64,000 bases of DNA from Azospirillum brasilense (GTDB lineage Bacteria; Pseudomonadota; Alphaproteobacteria; Azospirillales; Azospirillaceae), in assembly GCF_005222205.1 (NCBI RefSeq), contig NZ_CP032348.1, forward strand, positions 337,001 to 401,000. Reading direction: 5' to 3'. The notes below the pieces were generated by a model. The model was not told the origin of the DNA and did not search any database. It worked only from the letters and a program-made list of their open reading frames with translations. Each line of letters starts with the position of its first letter. Positions within the stretch are counted from its first letter, which is position 1. Shown piece after piece: positions 8,290 through 16,061 of this stretch. Both the position numbers and the translations under genes were made by a program.

Positions 8290-9126
8290 ACGAACCTGTC
8301 ATGAACCTGTCAGCCACCACCCAGGCACGCGAAAATTCGGCGCTCCACCCGGAAGAGGCGGAGACCGGTTCATGGCGGCGCTCCAGGCTTTTGTTGGCGA
8401 GCAACCAGGCATTGGCGTGCTCAACGATACAGCGGACCGGACCGAGGCCGGAGCCGTGCGGCTGGCCGGTCTTGCGGATGATGGGTTGGATGCCTTCACC
8501 TAAAGCGGATTGCAATCCGCTTTGGAGCGCGACGGCGGTCCCGGTCGCACATGCGACCGGAGCCCGTCGGCGCATGAGGCGATATGAGTCTAAAGCGAAC
8601 GGAAATTCGCTTTAGACAGAGCCATCGGTTGTCGGCGCTATCCTATCCGGCGTCCGCGTGGAGGCGAGCGATGCTGGCGCAGACGACCATGGCCAAGCGC
8701 GGAAGGTCGGGAAAGAGCCGGGTATCATGAACGTTGGCGGGCGATGGCAAAGCCGCCATGGAAGCCCTTCCGTGGTGACGACCACATCGTACTTGGTCCC
8801 CGGCTTGCCGCGATCCGTCGGGTGGCCAATGAAGGCTCCACCGCGCTTGGCGCGAACCGAGCGGCTATCCACCACGATGCTCCACGGATCGGCAGCGGCT
8901 TCCGGGCCGGAGCGGACCATGCGGATCAGCACGGCGTGGACGCGGCGCAAGAGGGCCGTTGGCCCCATTCCGTTAGCCGACGGCGCACCGTTGATCCCGG
9001 GGCGCGATCCGGTGAGGCCCGAAGTTCCCGCCACTGCACGCCTTCGCGCAGGAAGAAGCGGAGCGTCTCAAGGACGGCGTTGGTCGGCACCGGAGGCCGA
9101 CCCGGTCCCGTGACGGCCCGCTCCAT
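8290..9126 (-). pseudogene. Decayed IS5-family transposase
   Basis: Remnant of a DDE transposase read in several frames. The N-terminal part (MERAVTGPGRPPVPTNAVLE, then LRFFLREGVQWREL) starts near 9126. The middle part (IVVDSRSVRAKRGG, then DRGKPGTKYDVV) matches the IS5/IS427 catalytic region. A shifted frame gives ANVHDTRLFPDL and ARLHADAG, then a TAG where Tyr is expected before DSADNRWLC. The C-terminal part GIQPIIRKTGQPHGSGLG with VEHANAWL is separated from it by a 114-bp inserted repeat. At least two frameshifts, one nonsense codon and one insertion make it inactive. I could not find convincing terminal inverted repeats of the original IS. Confidence 0.85.
8501..8614 (-). mobile_element. 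MITE-like palindromic element, copy 1 (inside IS5 remnant)
   Basis: A 114-bp element bounded by TAAAGCG and CGCTTTA. It contains three palindromes: one end AAAGCGGATTGCAATCCGCTTT (given here as its two halves AAAGCGGATTG and CAATCCGCTTT), a central CCGGTCGCACATGCGACCGG, and the other end AAAGCGAACGG/AAATTCGCTTT. It interrupts the transposase remnant. Removing the element with one copy of its flanking TA joins the codons for RWLC and LGEGIQPIIRK exactly in frame, so it inserted at a TA with duplication. It has no coding capacity. A near-identical inverted copy lies about 1.3 kb away. Confidence 0.9.
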
Positions 9127-9406
9127 CTGGTCAATGATGCCTGCCACCAGTCCACCGTTGTTGGTCCCATACCAGCCTCCCCATGCCAGAGGCAGAGGAA
9201 CTGGTGCGAGATCAAGGAGTGCCGGAGCAACAAGGCCGTTTTCCGGGAAATTCGTTCTCTGACGCTGGATTGCGCACTCCCAGAATGCTCTGCATAATCT
9301 GGACGCGACCGACGCCAAAGCGAAGCCGCGTCCTCGCACGAACGTCCGCGATCCAGCGACGCAAGGCTCAGAACACCCCGTCAACGAGCAGACAGGCAGA
9401 GGCCCG

Positions 9407-9958
9407 ATGACGAAACAATCCCCTCCGACGACTCCAGATGAGGATCTGCACATAGACGCGGACGCTTGGCGGCTGCGCGGCGAACGGCAGAGGGATCGGG
9501 AACGGCAGAGGGACCGGAATGATCAGTCCCGTGCCGAGGCCGAGCAGGAGCGTGTCGAGGCCGAGCAGGAGCGTGTCGATTCCGAACATCTCCGTACCGA
9601 GGCGCACAAGCGTTACGAGGCGGCGGAAAGCGCCCGCGTCGTCGCCGAGGAGGGGCGGGTCTCCGGTGAGCTTCAGAGGTTGGAGGCGGAAGGGCAGCGC
9701 ATCCGGTCGGAAACCATCCGCCGCGTCTCCGAGGAAGGGCGCCGCGTCCTGGAGGAAGCCCGTCGCGTGTTGGAAGACGCTCGCCAAGGCGAAGAAAGGA
9801 TGCGGCAGTTCCAGGAGGACGCACGTCGTGCCTCAGAGAAGGCCCGTGAGGAGGCAGAGCGGGCGCGAGCGGCCGCCGAGGAGCAGCGCCAACTGGTCGA
9901 CGAGATGCGGCGAACCATCGAGCAGTACAAGGCGATGATGGCCAAGAAAGACGGCTAA
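9407..9958 (+). CDS. Hypothetical coiled-coil protein
   Basis: Unrecognised protein of 183 residues, highly charged and rich in Glu/Arg/Ala/Gln, with no signal peptide or membrane segment. From about residue 20 to 175 it is a continuous predicted coiled coil with heptad-like repeats, including a directly repeated AEAEQERVE unit and repeated R(V/R)LE(E/D)AR units. The DNA shows the matching short tandem duplications. It starts MTKQSPPTTPDEDL. Its stop codon TAA is formed by the first bases of the MITE-like element; without the element it would be TAG. It lies in an island of IS debris. A structural or scaffold role is conceivable but nothing shows it. Confidence 0.6.
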   Translation: MTKQSPPTTPDEDLHIDADAWRLRGERQRDRERQRDRNDQSRAEAEQERVEAEQERVDSEHLRTEAHKRYEAAESARVVAEEGRVSGELQRLEAEGQRIRSETIRRVSEEGRRVLEEARRVLEDARQGEERMRQFQEDARRASEKAREEAERARAAAEEQRQLVDEMRRTIEQYKAMMAKKDG

Positions 9959-10069
9959 AGCGAACTTCCGTTCGCTTTAGACTCATATCGCCTCATTCGC
10001 CGGCGGGCTCCGGTCGCATGTGCGACCGGGACCGCCGTCGCGGTCCAAAGCGGATTGCAATCCGCTTTA
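9956..10069 (+). mobile_element. MITE-like palindromic element, copy 2
   Basis: A 114-bp copy, the reverse complement of the element at 8501-8614 with only a few differences. Ends are TAAAGCG and CGCTTTA; the same three palindromes are present. It begins inside the stop codon of the coiled-coil gene. Collapsing the element to one TA leaves GGC TAG GCC, so the original stop was probably TAG and insertion kept termination. It may now also act as a transcription terminator or mRNA 3' stabiliser between that gene and the convergent hybrid kinase gene. Confidence 0.9.
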
Positions 10070-10172
10070 GGCCGGCGGACAGAGCCGTTGCGCGTCCGGC
10101 CCCGGACGGACCGCCATTCGGGGCCGGGAGCGGGTCCCCTCCGGTCCCGCTGGCCGGATGGCCTCACCCCGA

Positions 10173-12122
10173 TCACGCCCGGTGGATCACCTCGCCCAGC
10201 GCCTGCACCAGTTCCGCCGGCTCGACCGGCTTGTGCAGCAGGCGGCAGCCAATGGACCTGGCCTCGCGCAGGCGCTCCGGCGCGGTGTCGCCGGTGATGA
10301 TGACGCCCGGCACGTCCCAGCGGCGGCGCACCAGATCCACCACGTTTCGCCCCGTGCTGCCGCCCGGCAGGCGGTAGTCGGTCAGCAGCACGTGCGGGCG
10401 GGTACGCAGGCGGGGCAGGCGCGTGGTCAGTTCCTCGACGGAGGCGACGGCGACGACCCGCACGCCCCAGCGCGTCAGCGTCATGGTCAGGCTGCGGCGG
10501 ATGCGCTCGTCGTCCTCGACCAGCAGCACCGTACACCCCTTCAGCATCGCCAGGACGGCGGCGTCGAGGGCCACCGGCGCCGGCGGGCGCACCACCACGC
10601 GCGTCCGGGCGAGCGGCACCGCGACGGCGAAGACGGAGCCGCGTCCGACCACGGAGCGCACTGACACCTCCAGCCCCAGCAGCCGCGCGATGCGCGCGAC
10701 GATGGAGAGGCCGAGGCCGAAGCCGCGGGCCGCGTTGCGCTCGGGGTTCTTGAGCTGGCGGAACTCCTCGAAGATGGCACCGCGCGCCTCGGGCGGGATG
10801 CCCGGGCCGTTGTCGCACACCTGGAACTCGACCGAGCCGGCGCGGCGCCGGCAACCGAGCAGCACCCGCCCGCGGGTCTTTCCGGCGCCGTCGGGCGCGC
10901 CGTGGGAGACCGCGTTGGAGAGGAGATTGCGCAGTACACGCTCCAGCAGGTGCGGGTCGGTGGTGACGGCGAGGGAGGTGGGCACGAAGCGAAGATCGAT
11001 GTTGGCCTCCTCCGCCATGCTGCGGAATTCGGCGCAGAGGCGGGTCATCAGCTCGCCCGGCGCGACGTCGGCGATGGCGACGTCCACCGCCCCAGCCTCC
11101 AGCCGCGACAGGTCGAGCAGGCCGCTCAGCATGCCGTTCAGGTTCTCAATGGATACCTTCAGCAGGTCCAGCACCTCGACCGCAGCGGGGTCGGAGCCGA
11201 TAGACCCGCGTAGCACGTGGGCGTAGAGCGCGGCGGCCTGGATCGGTTGCCGCAAATCGTGGCTGACGGCGGCGAGGAAGCTGGTCTTCGCCCGGCTGGC
11301 GCTCTCCGCGGCGTCCCTGGCGCGGCGCAGGCTCTCCTCGATCGCCTTGCGCTCGGTGAGGTCGAGGGCGAGCCCGGTGACGCGGGCCGGCCGCCCGGTC
11401 GGGTCGCGCTCCACCACGCGGCCGAGGCTGGCGATCCAGCGCACGCCCCGGTGCGGGTGGCTGATGCGGAACTCGACGCGGAACTCGTCCTCGGCCTGAT
11501 CGCGGGTGATCTCGAGCATCCGCTGCAACGCCGGGAGATCCTCCGGCAGCACGATGGACAGCAGGCGGTGCGGCGGCAGCGGGCGGTCGCCGTCCCGGTC
11601 GAGGCCCATGAGGTCGTAGCACTCGGGCGACCACGTGACGTGGTTCGCCGCCACGTTCCAATCCCAGGTGCCGGCGCCGGCGCTTCGTTGCGCGAGGCTC
11701 AATTGCTGCTTGCGGATGCGCAGGGCCGCGTTCGCCTCCTCCAGCTCGACGGTGCGTTCCGCGACCCGCCTCTCCAGGTCGGCGTTGCTGCGGGTCAGCT
11801 CGTCGGCAAGGACCTGAAGCTGCTTGTAGGAGGTCTTGAGTTCCGCGACGAGGTGGGCTTCGTCCTGTCGGGCTGCGGACATATGGCGGTCGGCCCGCTC
11901 GAGCGCGGCGCGCAGATCCCGAGCCTCCGCCTCGGCACGCGCGAGGCGGAGCCGCAGATCAGCGTCCTGTTGGCGCGGCTCGGTCGGGGGAAGGGCGTGC
12001 TCCTGGGCGTCCGGGGTACGGGCCAGGGTCGGTTCGCGGCTCTGCTCCTGCGCCCCGACGGGGTGACGCAGGACTTCGGCATCTTTGTTGTCGTTGCTGC
12101 CCTGAGACGACCGCATGTTCAC
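10173..12122 (-). CDS. Hybrid sensor histidine kinase (coiled coil-PAS-HisKA-HATPase-REC)
   Basis: Soluble hybrid kinase of 649 residues. A disordered N-terminus and coiled coil (about 50-140) precede a PAS domain (about 145-258, GTWDWNVAANHVTWSPECYD). The H-box SHDLRQPIQAAAL has His288, the N-box is NLLSNAVSHG, and the G-boxes are DNGPGIP and GFGLGLSI. A C-terminal receiver (about 530-649) carries Asp582 in LLTDYRLPGG and Lys in LHKPVEP. No membrane segments, so it senses a cytoplasmic cue. The HDLRQPIQA form is typical of kinases with a terminal receiver and no dedicated output gene. Start is GTG at 12122, or ATG at 12116. No partner regulator is adjacent. Confidence 0.92.
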   Translation of the reverse strand: MNMRSSQGSNDNKDAEVLRHPVGAQEQSREPTLARTPDAQEHALPPTEPRQQDADLRLRLARAEAEARDLRAALERADRHMSAARQDEAHLVAELKTSYKQLQVLADELTRSNADLERRVAERTVELEEANAALRIRKQQLSLAQRSAGAGTWDWNVAANHVTWSPECYDLMGLDRDGDRPLPPHRLLSIVLPEDLPALQRMLEITRDQAEDEFRVEFRISHPHRGVRWIASLGRVVERDPTGRPARVTGLALDLTERKAIEESLRRARDAAESASRAKTSFLAAVSHDLRQPIQAAALYAHVLRGSIGSDPAAVEVLDLLKVSIENLNGMLSGLLDLSRLEAGAVDVAIADVAPGELMTRLCAEFRSMAEEANIDLRFVPTSLAVTTDPHLLERVLRNLLSNAVSHGAPDGAGKTRGRVLLGCRRRAGSVEFQVCDNGPGIPPEARGAIFEEFRQLKNPERNAARGFGLGLSIVARIARLLGLEVSVRSVVGRGSVFAVAVPLARTRVVVRPPAPVALDAAVLAMLKGCTVLLVEDDERIRRSLTMTLTRWGVRVVAVASVEELTTRLPRLRTRPHVLLTDYRLPGGSTGRNVVDLVRRRWDVPGVIITGDTAPERLREARSIGCRLLHKPVEPAELVQALGEVIHRA

Positions 12123-12444
12123 TGTGGCGCCCTCGCCGGGGGTTGCCGTGCCTGTGCACGATCACACACCTCTCCCCAACAGCGCAGTTCCCTTATCGTC
12201 CTAATTCGAATGGCCGTGAAGGGAGGTGCTGTGTGCGGCCGATCCATGGCAACGGGTTTTTCGCGCTTTGGCTAGGTGTTGGAGCACCCATCCTGCGCAT
12301 ACTGAACATTGCGGAAAGCCGCCAACGTGCCTGGGCAAATCACCCAAGGGTTCGCTCATCGTGAGTTGGCGCGGTTGTGGAAACAGTCCCAATATCTCCC
12401 CTCCCTGCGTCAGCGGGGGGACCGGGGGGGCAACACCCCCGAAC
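12123..12444. other. Intergenic region upstream of hybrid kinase
   Basis: About 320 bases between the start of the hybrid kinase gene and the 3' end of the permease gene, both leftward. It should hold the kinase promoter. I see no convincing gene, repeat or terminator beyond a short C/G-rich run just after the permease stop. Confidence 0.5.
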
Positions 12445-13206
12445 CTACCGCACCACCAGCAGGAACAGCCCCTGGCCGAGATAGACGGTGCCGGTCACGG
12501 CGACCAGACGCTGGCTCCAACTGCGGAACTGGGCGTCGCTCATGGCGTCGAGCACGCGGCGCGACAGGTTCGTCCCCAAAACGGCCATGCCGATGCAGAC
12601 AAGGGTCACCGTGATGTCCAGAGACTCCGCCTCCGACGCCGCGACGAGGGAGCCGAAATAGACCGTCTTGAACAGGTGGCCGAAGACCTGCATCGTCGCC
12701 TTGGTCGCGACGACGCTCTGCCGCGACAGGCTGGACTTCACGAAGAAGACGTCGAGCAGCGGCCCGGAGATTCCGGCGATCAACTGCACGCCCATGCACA
12801 GCAGGCCGGCCAGCGTGCTGTGGCCGCGCCGCGACACGTTCGGCGACCAGTGCGACGGAACCGCCATCGCCATGAAGGGTGACAGCCCCAGCAGGATCAG
12901 CGATTCCGCCTTGCCGGGCACGTAGCGGATCAGGGTGAAGACGCCAACCGCCACCGCCCCGCCCAACAGAAACTGCGCCACGATCCCCCATTGCACGTGC
13001 CGCCGCCACAGCCACGCCCGCCAGCCGTTGGCGGTCATCTGCGTGATCCCGTGCAGCAGCATGGCGGAGGATACCGGCAGCAGCAGCAGCAGCAGCCCCA
13101 TCAGCACCATGCCGCCGGCCATGCCGAACAGGCCCGACAGGAACGAAGTCACCAGCGCCGCAAGGCCGAGTCCGAGTGTCAGGGGAACCGTCAGCATCCC
13201 GCTCAT
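12445..13206 (-). CDS. TauE/SafE-family permease
   Basis: Integral membrane protein of 253 residues with 7-8 hydrophobic segments. The N-terminal signature FLSGLFGMAGGMVLMGLLLL matches the TauE/SafE (sulfite exporter, former DUF81) family, and the second half repeats the pattern (AGISGPLLDVFF). Such proteins are proposed to move sulfite, sulfoacetate or other organosulfur anions. The ATG at 13206 begins MSGMLTVPLTLG. It is divergent from the LysR gene 115 bases away, the classic layout of a regulator and its target. Substrate unknown. Confidence 0.88.
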   Translation of the reverse strand: MSGMLTVPLTLGLGLAALVTSFLSGLFGMAGGMVLMGLLLLLLPVSSAMLLHGITQMTANGWRAWLWRRHVQWGIVAQFLLGGAVAVGVFTLIRYVPGKAESLILLGLSPFMAMAVPSHWSPNVSRRGHSTLAGLLCMGVQLIAGISGPLLDVFFVKSSLSRQSVVATKATMQVFGHLFKTVYFGSLVAASEAESLDITVTLVCIGMAVLGTNLSRRVLDAMSDAQFRSWSQRLVAVTGTVYLGQGLFLLVVR

Positions 13207-13321
13207 CCGAAAGTTTTCTTTGGCTGTGGACGGCATCATGCCCCTGGCGCGCTTGCCCCGCAAACGGGATTGTCTGATGCTGACCCCCAGGATTTGTTGG
13301 GGTGCATGGAGAGGGGATCGG

Positions 13322-14236
13322 ATGCGGCGCCTGCCATCGCTGAACGCCCTGCGGGCGTTCGAGGCCGCGGCCCGCCACGGCAGCTTCACCGGGGCGGCGG
13401 GCGAGCTGAACGTCTCGCAGGCCGCGGTCAGCCGCATGGTCCGGCTGCTGGAAGAGCGGATGGGCTTCCCGCTGTTCGAGCGGCGGGCCAACGCGCTGGA
13501 GCTGACCGACCGCGGGCGGGCGCTGCAGCCCGGCCTGACCGGCGCCTTCGACGCGATCGCGGACAGCGTCGAGCGGGTCGCCGCCATGCGCGACGGACCG
13601 GTGCTGACGCTGGGAGTGGGCGCCACTTTCGCGGTGCGCTGGCTGATCCCGCGCCTGTCGGCCTTCCATGAAAGCCACCCGGACGTGGAGGTGCGCATCG
13701 CCACCGGCGGCGCCGGCGCGCCGATCCGCGAGGACTGGACCTGCGCCCTGCTGCTGGGCGACGGGCATTGGCCGGGCTACGAGGTGGAGGAACTGTTCAC
13801 CGCCGATATGCTGCCGGTCTGCGCGCCGGCCCTGGCGCGGACGCTGCGCCGTCCGGAGGATCTGCTGTCGGCGACGCTGCTGTCGGTGTCGCACTGGGCG
13901 GACGACTGGCCGCACTGGTTCGCCTCGGCGGGGCTGGCGCCGCCGGCCGTGAAGGGACTGTCCTTCAGCAGCTACGCCATGACCCTGCAGGCGGCGGCGG
14001 ACGGGGTGGGGGTGGCGCTGGGGGCGCGGCTCTACATCGCCGACGATCTGGCGGCGGGCCGGCTGGTCACGCCCTTCGCGCTGGCCGTGCCGATGGGGCG
14101 GGCGTGGTATCTGGTCTCGCGGCCGGCGCGGCACCGGGAGCCGGGCTTCACCGCCTTCCGGGACTGGCTGCGCGCCGCGGCCGGATCGTCGGACCCCGGA
14201 AAGAAAAGACCGCCGGAGCGTGCCCCGGCGGCCTGA
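13322..14236 (+). CDS. LysR-family regulator, GcvA-like
   Basis: Transcription factor of 304 residues. The N-terminal winged helix reads LNALRAFEAAARHGSFTGAA with recognition helix VSQAAVSRMVRLLEE; a LysR substrate domain follows (GVGATFAVRWLIPRL). The opening RRLPSLNALRAFEAAARH is typical of the GcvA subgroup. The ATG at 13322 has a GGAGAGGGGA ribosome site. It is divergent from the TauE/SafE gene, so that permease is the likely target. Its last codons overlap a hairpin with a T-rich tail on the opposite strand. The C-terminal tail (GKKRPPERAPAA) is unusually basic. Confidence 0.92.
   Translation: MRRLPSLNALRAFEAAARHGSFTGAAGELNVSQAAVSRMVRLLEERMGFPLFERRANALELTDRGRALQPGLTGAFDAIADSVERVAAMRDGPVLTLGVGATFAVRWLIPRLSAFHESHPDVEVRIATGGAGAPIREDWTCALLLGDGHWPGYEVEELFTADMLPVCAPALARTLRRPEDLLSATLLSVSHWADDWPHWFASAGLAPPAVKGLSFSSYAMTLQAAADGVGVALGARLYIADDLAAGRLVTPFALAVPMGRAWYLVSRPARHREPGFTAFRDWLRAAAGSSDPGKKRPPERAPAA
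14200..14233 (-). terminator. Rho-independent terminator, leftward
   Basis: On the minus strand a GC stem (CCGCCGG, loop of 8, CCGGCGG at 14231-14210) is followed by TCTTTTCTTT. It lies inside the 3' end of the LysR gene and points leftward. It can end transcripts from uxaA and from the orphan promoter at 14326-14354. Confidence 0.7.
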
Positions 14237-14319
14237 AGTCGCACTTTGGAGAAACGTCACTCGGCGGAACCGCGCGCACGGTGCGGCCTGCCAACTGGGT
14301 TTCAAAGGATAACCGAACG
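14201..14319 (-). ncRNA. Candidate small RNA of the uronate regulon (about 119 nt)
   Basis: A good sigma-70-like promoter reading left (TTGCGC, 17 bases, TATAAG) overlaps a TATACTAGTATA operator at 14328-14339, the same box found at the uronate genes. No coding region follows. Instead a rho-independent terminator ends about 119 bases downstream of the expected start. That layout, promoter-operator then terminator and no gene, fits a small regulatory RNA. It would also be antisense to the last 12 codons of the LysR gene. The call is inferred from signals only; the site could instead be a relic promoter. Confidence 0.4.
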
Positions 14320-14325
14320 AAAACA

Positions 14326-14354
14326 CTTATACTAGTATATCACTGAACGCGCAA
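14326..14354 (-). promoter_or_regulatory. Uronate-type promoter/operator, orphan site
   Basis: Minus-strand -35 TTGCGC (14354-14349) and -10 TATAAG (14331-14326) with 17-base spacing, overlapping the palindrome TATACTAGTATA (14328-14339). It closely matches the sites before uxaC, mgsA and the second gntR gene, yet it lies beyond the 3' end of uxaA and points away from it. Confidence 0.65.
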
Positions 14355-14364
14355 GCCCTTTCGC

Positions 14365-15888
14365 TCACATGACGGCGCCCATCTGCCAGGGCGTGAACTC
14401 GTCGGAGCCGAAGCCCAGCTCCTCGCTCTTGGTCTTCTTGCCCGACGCGGTGTCGAGGATGAGCTGGAAGATCGCCCGTCCGACCTCCTCGATGGTGGCG
14501 TCGCCGGTGGCGATGGGGCCGCAGTCGATGTCCATGTCGTCGGGCATCTTGCGGTAGAGCGGCGTGTTGGTGGCGAGCTTCAGCGACGGCGTCGGCTTGC
14601 AGCCGAAGACGGAGCCGCGGCCCGTGGTGAAGCACAGCACGTTGGCGCCGCCCGCCACCTGTCCGGTGGCCGACACCGGGTCGTAGCCCGGCGTGTCCAT
14701 GAAGACGAGGCCCGGCCCGGTGATCGGCTCGGCGTAGCGCACCACCTCGACGAGGTTGGTCGTGCCGGCCTTGGCGACCGCGCCCAGCGACTTCTCCAGG
14801 ATGGTGGTCAGGCCGCCCTTCTTGTTGCCGGGGGACGGGTTGTTGTTCATCTCGCCGCCGGTGCGGCTGGTGTAGTCCTCCCACCAGCGGATGCGCTCGA
14901 CCAGCGTCTCGCCGACCGCCGGGCTGACGGCGCGGCGGGTCAGCAGATGCTCGGCGCCATAGACCTCCGGCGTCTCGCTCAGCACCGCGGTTCCGCCGTT
15001 GCGGATCAGCAGGTCCACGGCGTGGCCCAGCGCCGGGTTGGCGGTGATCCCCGAATAGCCGTCCGACCCGCCGCATTGCAGCGCCAGGATCAGGTGGCTG
15101 GCCGGCACGGTCTCGCGCCTCACGTCGTTGACGCGGGGCAGCAGCGCGCGGATGCGCTCAACGCTCGCCCGTACGGTGGCGGCGGTGCCGCCGCTCTCCT
15201 GGATCGCCAGCGTCTGCAGGGTGTCGCCGACGGTCAGCCCCTCGACCTCGACCAGCTTGTCAATCTGGTTCACCTCGCAGCCGAGGCCGAGCACGAGCAC
15301 GGCGGCGAAGTTGGGGTGGCGGGCGTAGCCGGCGATGGTCCGGCGCAGCGCGTCGATGGCGTCGCCCTGCGAGCCCATGCCGCAGCCGTAGGCGTGGGTC
15401 AGCGCGACCACCCCGTCGATGTTGGGGTAGGCGGCCAGCGCGTCGCCGCGGAACTGGTCGGCGATCATCCGCGCCGCGGTGGCCGAGCAGTTCACCGTGG
15501 TCAGGATGCCGATGTAGTTGCGGGTCGCCACGCGCCCGTCCGGACGGACGATGCCCTGGAAGGTGGCGCGGTCCGCCTCCGGGACGAGGTCGGTGGGGTG
15601 GACGTCGGCGCCGAAGGCGTAATCGCGCTCGAAGCTGTCGCCCACGCCGATGTTGTGGACGTGGACATGGTCGCCCGGCGCGATGGGGGCGGTCGCGAAG
15701 CCGATGACCTGGTTGTACTTGCGCACCGGCTCGCCGACCGCGATGGCCTGCACCGCGACCTTGTGGCCGGAGGGGATCGTGGTCCGGGCGACGATGCCGG
15801 TGTCGGGCAGGGGGGTGCCCTCCGGCAGGTCGGCGCCGGCAACGACGACGTTGTCCGCGGGGTGCAGGCGGATGGTCAGCGATGCCAT
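14365..15888 (-). CDS. uxaA: Altronate dehydratase (UxaA/GarD family)
   Basis: Dehydratase of 507 residues, normal UxaA length. An N-terminal SAF domain (about 1-85) precedes the catalytic domain, whose signature GRVATRNYIGILTTVNCSA is followed by HAYGCGM, GLGCEVNQ and CGGSDGYSGITANPA, with conserved Cys and His residues thought to bind Fe. UxaA turns D-altronate into 2-keto-3-deoxygluconate; the related GarD acts on galactarate. Pairing with uxaC favours altronate. It follows uxaC by 173 bases with a palindromic repeat in the gap, and both read from the operator-containing promoter upstream of uxaC. Confidence 0.93.
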   Translation of the reverse strand: MASLTIRLHPADNVVVAGADLPEGTPLPDTGIVARTTIPSGHKVAVQAIAVGEPVRKYNQVIGFATAPIAPGDHVHVHNIGVGDSFERDYAFGADVHPTDLVPEADRATFQGIVRPDGRVATRNYIGILTTVNCSATAARMIADQFRGDALAAYPNIDGVVALTHAYGCGMGSQGDAIDALRRTIAGYARHPNFAAVLVLGLGCEVNQIDKLVEVEGLTVGDTLQTLAIQESGGTAATVRASVERIRALLPRVNDVRRETVPASHLILALQCGGSDGYSGITANPALGHAVDLLIRNGGTAVLSETPEVYGAEHLLTRRAVSPAVGETLVERIRWWEDYTSRTGGEMNNNPSPGNKKGGLTTILEKSLGAVAKAGTTNLVEVVRYAEPITGPGLVFMDTPGYDPVSATGQVAGGANVLCFTTGRGSVFGCKPTPSLKLATNTPLYRKMPDDMDIDCGPIATGDATIEEVGRAIFQLILDTASGKKTKSEELGFGSDEFTPWQMGAVM

Positions 15889-15912
15889 GGTGGTGGTCCT
15901 TTTCCTGAAGTT

Positions 15913-16054
15913 CCCTCTCCCGTCCCGGGAGAGGGAGGGGCCCGCCGCGAAAGCGGCGGGAGGGTGAGGGTGCCAGCAAGGATGAAAGCTTTGATCCTTG
16001 GACGACCCTCACCCGGCGCCGTTGGCGCCACCCTCTCCCGGGACGGGAGAGGGG
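15913..16054. repeat. Palindromic extragenic repeat (CCCTCTCCC family), uxaC-uxaA gap
   Basis: Inverted repeat built of a CCCTCTCCCG/CGGGAGAGGG hairpin at each end, with GGTGAGGGT and ACCCTCACCC facing each other and a 60-base centre. It is one of four related copies in the window. Between two genes of one operon it may protect upstream mRNA or lower downstream expression. Confidence 0.8.
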
Positions 16055-16061
16055 CTTCACA

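Noticed and set aside
9955..10854. Arg-rich frame sharing a C-terminal end with a frame at 8.2-8.6 kb
   Set aside because: The shared translated end (ADCNPLW...YESKANG) is just the MITE-like repeat read in one frame, not a protein family.
12410..14326. Very long open frame on the minus strand antisense to the LysR gene and spanning the permease
   Set aside because: It is a by-product of high GC content: composition is Arg/Pro/Gly junk, and the LysR protein on the other strand and the TauE/SafE protein in another frame have full family motifs.
15913..16054. Possible CRISPR-like repeat
   Set aside because: Only one inverted unit here and the other copies are tens of kb away; no regularly spaced direct repeats and no cas genes.
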